The notes beneath the pieces are model-generated. The model searched no databases, had not been told where the DNA came from, and saw only the letters and a list, made by a program, of their open reading frames with translations. A DNA stretch of 64,000 bases from Prorocentrum cordatum (taxonomy: Eukaryota; Sar; Dinophyceae; Prorocentrales; Prorocentraceae), in assembly GCA_963575745.1 (NCBI GenBank), contig CAUYUJ010016061.1:100858-164857 (forward strand). Reading direction: 5' to 3'. Position 1 is the stretch's first letter. Each line of letters begins with the position of its first letter. Both the position numbers and the translations under genes were made by a program. Shown piece by piece: positions 58,985 through 64,000 of the stretch.

Positions 58985-60190
58985 CCCCCCAAAAAAAAAA
59001 ACCTCCAAGACGGCCCAATGAAAATACCGTTTCCGTGTCCAGTCGCAAATCCGCGCGCGCATTTCGCGGAGGATGGGTCGGAACCAATAGGAAAATTCGG
59101 AACCCGAACAAAAAAAACATTAAAAAACAAAATCCCCCTCCCAGACGGCCCATTGCAAATGCCGTTTCCGTGTCCAGTCGCGCGCGCATTTCGCGGAGGA
59201 CGGGTTGGACGCAAGAAAAAAAATCGAAACCAAAAAAATCAGGAAAAAAAACATAATTTCCCCCTCCCAAACGGCCCATTGCAAGCACCGTTTCTGTGTC
59301 CAGTCGCGAGTCCGCGCGCGCATTTCGCGGAGAACGGGTCGGAAACAATAGGAAAATTCGGAGCCGAAAAATCAAGGAAAAAAAAATTGTCACCCTCCCA
59401 GACGGCCGGAAATACCGTTTCCGTGTCCGGTCGCGAGACCGCGCGCGCATTTCGCGGAGGATGTGTCGGAAACAGGAGGAAAAAACGGAACCCGACAAAA
59501 CAGAAAAAAACCCAAATTTCCCCCTTCCAAACGGCCCATTGCAAGTACCGTTTCCGTGTCCAGTCGCGCGTCCGCGCGCGCATTTCGCGGAGGACGGGTT
59601 GGACACAAGGAAAAAAATCGAAACCAGAAAAATCATTAAAAAAAACATAATTTCCCCCTCCCAAACGGCCCATTGCAAGTACCGTTTCCGTGTCCAGTCG
59701 CGAGTCCGCGCGCGCATTTCGCGGAGAACGGGTCGGAAACAATAGGAAAATTCGGAGGAAAAATCAGAAAAAAAAAAAAAAATCGAAAACCCCCCCCCCA
59801 AAAAAAATCCCCCTCCAGACGGCCGGAATACCGCTTCCGGGCGGCTCGCGCGTCCGCGCGCGCATTTCGCGGAGGATGGTTCGGAACAAGAAAAAAATCG
59901 GAACCCGAAAAATCAGAAAAAACCATAGTTTCCCCCTCCCAAACGGCCCATTGCAAATACCGTTTCCGTGTCCAAGTCGCGCGTCCGCGCGCGCATTTCG
60001 CGGAGGACGGGTTGGACACAAGGGAAAAATCGAAACCAGAAAAATCAAAAAAGCCATTAATTTCCCCCTCCCAAACGGCCCATTGCAAGTACCGTTTCCG
60101 TGTCCAGTCGCGAGTCCGCGCGCGCATTTCGCGGAGAACGGGTCGGAAACATAGGAAAATTCGGAGCCCGAAAAATCAGAAAAAAAAAAA
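58985..60190. repeat. satellite array, about 130-bp monomer, about 9 copies
   Basis: CCCAGACGGCCCATTGCAA, CCGTTTCCGTGTCCAGTCGC and GCGCGCATTTCGCGGAG recur at about 59010, 59141, 59268, 59401, 59530, 59668, 59818, 59943 and 60074. Monomers alternate a GC-rich core with an A-rich spacer of variable length, and the variable A-runs explain the unequal spacing. Two monomers (59401, 59818) share a shortened ACGGCCGGAATACCG variant. Confidence 0.92.
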
Positions 60191-60193
60191 AAA

Positions 60194-60215
60194 ATGCTAA
60201 CGGAGTTCCCCACAT
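60194..60215. repeat. array header, copy 1
   Basis: 22 bases identical to 63016-63037 (starting ATGCTAACGG, ending CCCCACAT). Each copy sits immediately before a 77-bp satellite array. Confidence 0.85.
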
Positions 60216-60229
60216 AAAGATGTTACGGG

Positions 60230-62835
60230 GTTCCATTGCTTCTTGTCTGCGCCTCTGGTGGGGCCTCCCTGGAGGGGTGGGAGGGGCACGAAACCTGATG
60301 ACTAATATTGTGTGCGAATACCCTGCCCGCGCTGGTGGGGCCTCTCTGGAGGGGTGGGAGGGGCACGAAACCTGATAAATAATATGGTGTACGGATACCC
60401 TGCCCGCTCTGGTGGGGCCTCCCTGGAGGGGTGGGAGGGGCACGACACCTGATAAATAACATGGTGTGCGAATACCCTGCCCGCTCTGGTGGGGCCTCCC
60501 TGGAGGGGCGGGAACGGCACGAAACCTAATAATAAAATATGGCGTGCGAATACCCTGCCCGCTCTGGCGGGGCCTCCCTGGAGTGGCGGGAGGGGCACGA
60601 AACCTGATAAATAACATGGTGTGCGAATACCCTGCCCGCTCTGGTGGGGCCTCCCTGGAGGGGTGGGATGGGTATGAAACCTGATAAATCATACGGTGTG
60701 CGAATACCCTGTCCGCTCTGGCGGGGCCTCCCTGGAATGTTGGGAGGGGCGCGAAACCTGATAAATAACATGGTGTGCGGATACCCTGCCCGCTCTGGTG
60801 GGGCCTCCCTGGAGGGGTGGAGGGGCACGAAACCTAATGAATAATATGGTGTGCGAATACCCTGCCCGCTCTGGTGGGGCCTCCTGGAGGGGTGGGAGGG
60901 CCACGAAACCAGATAAATAACATGGTGTGCGAATGCCCTGCTCGCTCAGGCGGGGCCTCCCTGGAGGGGTGGGAGGGGCACGACACCTGATAAATAACAT
61001 GGTGTGCGAATACCCTGCCCGCTCTGGTGGGGCCTCCCTGGAGGGGCGGGAGGGGCACGAAACCTAATAATAAAATATGGCGTGCGAATACCCTGCCCGC
61101 TCTGGCGGGGCCTCCCTGGAGTGGCGGGAGGGGCACGAAACCTGATAAATAACATGGTGTGCGAATACCCTGCCCGCTCTGGTGGGGCCTCCCTGGAGGG
61201 GTGGGAGGGGCATGAAACCTGATAAATCATACGGTGTGCGAATACCCTGTCCGCTCTGGCGGGGCCTCCCTGGAATGTTGGGAGGGGCGCGAAACCTGAT
61301 AAATAACATGGTGTGCGGATACCCTGCCCGCTCTGGTGGGGCCTCCCTGTGTGCGAATACCCTGCTTGCTCAGGCGGGGCCTCCCTGGAGGGGTGGGAAG
61401 GGGCACGAAACCTGATAAATAACATGGTGTGCACATACCCTGCTCGCTCTGGTGGGGCCTCCCTGGAGGGGTGGGAGGGGCACGAAACCTGACACATAAT
61501 ATGGTGTGCGAATACCCTGCTCGCTCAGGCGGGGCCCCCCTGGAGGGGTGGGAGGGGCACGAAACCTCATAAATAACATGGTGTGCGAATACCCTGCTCG
61601 CTCAGGCGGGGCCCCTCTGGAGGGGTGGGAGGGGCACGAAACCTGAAACCTGATAAATATCATGGTGTGCGAATACCATGCTCGCTCAGGCGGGGCCTCC
61701 CTGGAGGAGTGGGAGGGGCAAGAAACCTGATACATACTATGGTGTGCGAATACCCTGCTCGCTCAGGCGGGGCCTCCCTGGAGGGGTGGGAGGGGCACGA
61801 AACCTGATGACTAATATTGTGTGCGAATACCCTGCTCGCTCAGGCGGGGCCCCCCCTGGAGGGGTGGGAGGGGCACGAAACCTGATAAATAATATGGTGT
61901 GCGAATACCCTGCTCGCTCAGGCGGGGCCCCCCTGGAGGGGTGGGAGGGGCACTAAACCTGATAAATAACATGGTGTGCGAATACCCTGCTCGCTCAGGC
62001 GGGGCCCCTCTGGAGGGGTGGGAGGGGCACGAAACCTGAAAACCTGATAAATACCATGGTTGCGAATACCCTGCTCGCTCAGGCGGGGCCCCTCTGGAGG
62101 GGTGGGAGGGGCACAAAGCCTGATAAATAACATGGTGCGCGAATACCCTGCTCGCTCAGGCGGCGCCCCCCTGGAGGGGTGGGAGGGGCACGAAACCTGA
62201 TAAATACCATGGTGTGCGAATACCCTGCTCGCTCAGGCGGGGCCTCCCTGGAGGGGTGGGAGGGGCACGAAACCTGATAAATAACATGGTGGGTGCGAAT
62301 CCCTGCTCGCTCAGGCGGGGCCCCTCTGGAGGGGTGGGGGGGCACGAAACCTGACAAAAAGCATGGTGTGCGAATACCATGCCTCGCTCAGGCGGGTCCT
62401 CCCTGGAGGGGTGGGAGGGGCACGAAACCTGATAAATAACATGGTGTGCGAATACCCTGCTCGCTCAGGCGGGGCCTCCCTGGAGGGGTGGGAGGGGCAC
62501 GAAGCCTGATAAATAACATGGTGTGCGAATACCCTGCTCGCTCAGGCGGGGCCTCCCTGGAGGAGGTGGGAGGGGCACGAAACCTGATAAATAACATGGT
62601 GTGCGAATACCCTGCTCGCTCAGGCGGGGCCTCCCTGGAGGGGTGGGAGGGGCGCGAAACCTGATACATAACATGGTGTGCGAATACCCTGCTCGCTCAG
62701 GCGGGGCCTCCCTGGAGGGGTGGGAGGGGCGCGAAACCTGATAAATAACATGGTGTGCGAATACCCTGCTCGCTCAGGCGGGGCCTCCCTGGAGGGGTGG
62801 GAGGGGCACGAAACCTGATACATAACATGGTGCGA
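60230..62835. repeat. satellite array A, 77-bp monomer, about 34 copies
   Basis: Each monomer has an AT-rich part (CCTGATAAATAACATGGTG) and a G-rich part (GGAGGGGTGGGAGGGGC). Exact 77-base spacing is seen, for example AACATGG at 62438 and 62515. Monomers up to about 61340 carry CCCGCTCTGGTGGGG, later ones CTCGCTCAGGCGGGG, so two subfamilies are separated along the array. A seven-monomer block (about 538 bp) is duplicated at 60440-60800 and 60980-61340. Confidence 0.95.
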
Positions 62836-62837
62836 GG

Positions 62838-62998
62838 AAAGGCATGGTAGGGTATAGGATGGTGGATGCATGGTATGGTATGGTAAGGTATGGTATGGAG
62901 TGGCATGGTATTGGTATGGTATGATACAGTATGGGATGGTGGAGGAAGCGGGAGGAGGAGGAGGAGGAGGAGGAGGAGGAGGAGGAGGAGGAGGAGAG
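62838..62998. repeat. (TATGG)n and (GGA)n microsatellites between arrays
   Basis: Degenerate GGTAT/TATGG units (62845-62940) followed by about 15 GGA triplets (62953-62998) interrupt the 77-bp satellite. Confidence 0.85.
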
Positions 62999-63015
62999 GA
63001 TGTTCTGGGAAAAGT

Positions 63016-63037
63016 ATGCTAACGGAGTTCCCCACAT
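63016..63037. repeat. array header, copy 2
   Basis: Identical to 60194-60215; precedes array B by about 40 bases. Confidence 0.85.
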
Positions 63038-63079
63038 CAAGAGATTAACGGTTTCGTGGGACCCATTTTCTTGATGCCC

Positions 63080-64000
63080 TCATCGCTCAGGCGGGGCCCC
63101 GCTGGAAGGGGGGAGGGCTACGAAACCTGGCGAAGAGTAATGGTTTCCGATACCCTCCTCGCTCAGGCGGGGCCTCCCTGGAGGGGTGGGAGGGGCACGA
63201 AACCATGTAAATAGTATGGTTTTCCGATACCCTCCTCGCTCAGGCGGGGCCTCCCTGGAGGGGTGGGAGGGGCACGAAACCATGTAAATAGTATGGTTTC
63301 CGATACCCTCCTCGCTCAGGCGGGGCCTCCCTGCAGGGGTGGGAGGGGCACGAAACCATGTAAATAGTATGGTTTGCGGATACCCTCCTCGCTCAGGCGG
63401 GGCCTCCCTGGAGGGGTGGGAGGGGCACGAAACCATGTAAATAGTATGGTTTTCCGATACCCTCCTCGCTCAGGCGGGGCCTCCCTGGAGGGGTGGGAGG
63501 GGCACGAAACAATGTAAATAGTATGGTTTTCCGATACCCTCCTCGCTCAGGCGGGGCCTCCCTGGAGGGGTGGGAGGGGCACGAAACCATGTAAATAGTA
63601 TGGTTTTCCGATACCCTCCTCGCTCAGGCGGGGCCTCCCTGGAGGGGTGGGAGGGGCACGAAACCATGTAAATAGTATGGTTTCGGATACCCTCCTCGCT
63701 CAGGCGGGGCCTCCCTGGAGGGGTTGGAGGGGCACGAAACCATGTAAATAGTATGGTTTTCGGATACCCTCCTCGCTCAGGCGGGGCCTCCCTGGAGGGG
63801 TGGGAGGGGCACGAAACCATGTAAATAGTATGGTTTCGGATACCCTCCTCGCTCAGGCGGGGCCTCCCTGGAGGGGTGGGAGGGGCACGAAACCATGTAA
63901 ATAGTATGGTATTCCGATACCCTCCTCGCTCAGGCGGGCCTCCCTGGAGGGGTGGGAGGGGCACGAAACCATGTAAATAGTATGGTTTCCGATACCCTCC
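63080..64000. repeat. satellite array B, 75-77-bp monomer, continues beyond window
   Basis: Related to array A in its G-rich half (CTCGCTCAGGCGGGGCC, then GGAGGGGTGGGAGGGGC) but different in the AT-rich half (ACCATGTAAATAGTATGG, TTTTCCGATACCCTCC). GTAAAT landmarks lie at 63207, 63284 and 63360. About 12 monomers are present and highly uniform, suggesting recent amplification. Confidence 0.95.

Noticed and set aside
60230-64000. CRISPR-like array (regular repeats)
   Set aside because: The 77-bp units are head-to-tail with no unique spacers, and the sequence is eukaryotic in character with no cas genes.

Overview
The window looks like nuclear DNA of a dinoflagellate. The evidence is indirect: GC-rich sequence, very few conventional genes, dense and varied satellites and microsatellites, a Ty1/copia relic of the type I associate with dinoflagellate genomes, a PIF1-like helicase followed by a Cys-rich zinc-ribbon tail, and blocks of a degenerate CCCAAGAGGCC-type repeat. 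No spliced-leader sequence, rRNA or tRNA was recognised, so the assignment is an inference. A 100-base run of N (8901-9000) is a scaffold join, so the left 8.9 kb may not be truly adjacent to the rest.

Left part (1-8900): a decayed Ty1/copia RT-RNase H fragment (1-1363), two short non-autonomous elements with inverted termini (2991-3197 and 3824-4013), a GTC microsatellite, a degenerate-repeat block, and one or two possible exons encoding membrane segments (6815-7442).

Centre (9001-41270): two near-identical copies, about 16.0 and 16.2 kb, of a giant non-LTR retrotransposon, head-to-tail on the minus strand. Each copy is bounded by (GA)n and they are separated only by (GA)19. Each has a short 5' leader, ORF1 (859 codons, C-terminal coiled coil), a 159-base spacer, ORF2, and a 3' region of about 367 bases with terminal hairpins. 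Comparison of the copies shows that ORF2 is ancestrally one reading frame of about 4,240-4,295 codons. It holds a long N-terminal part with hydrophobic segments, an ADP-ribosyltransferase-like stretch and a Cys cluster, then an endonuclease (EEP), reverse transcriptase, C2HC finger, RNase H and a coiled-coil tail. Each copy is broken differently: copy 1 by two pairs of compensating one-base indels and a 162-base in-frame deletion, copy 2 by one indel pair and one nonsense codon. ORF1 and ORF2 would supply RNA binding, target nicking, cDNA synthesis and RNA removal for target-primed insertion, apparently into GA/TC microsatellites.

Right part (41271-64000): gene fragments on the minus strand that I cannot name (42347-46912), then a PIF1-like helicase gene with one in-frame TGA and a frameshift at a 15-base homopolymer (51550-55269). 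The rest is a succession of unrelated tandem arrays with periods of 100, 113, 25, 77, about 116, about 130 and again 77 bp, plus a CA-rich tract of about 490 bp. The last array runs off the window end.
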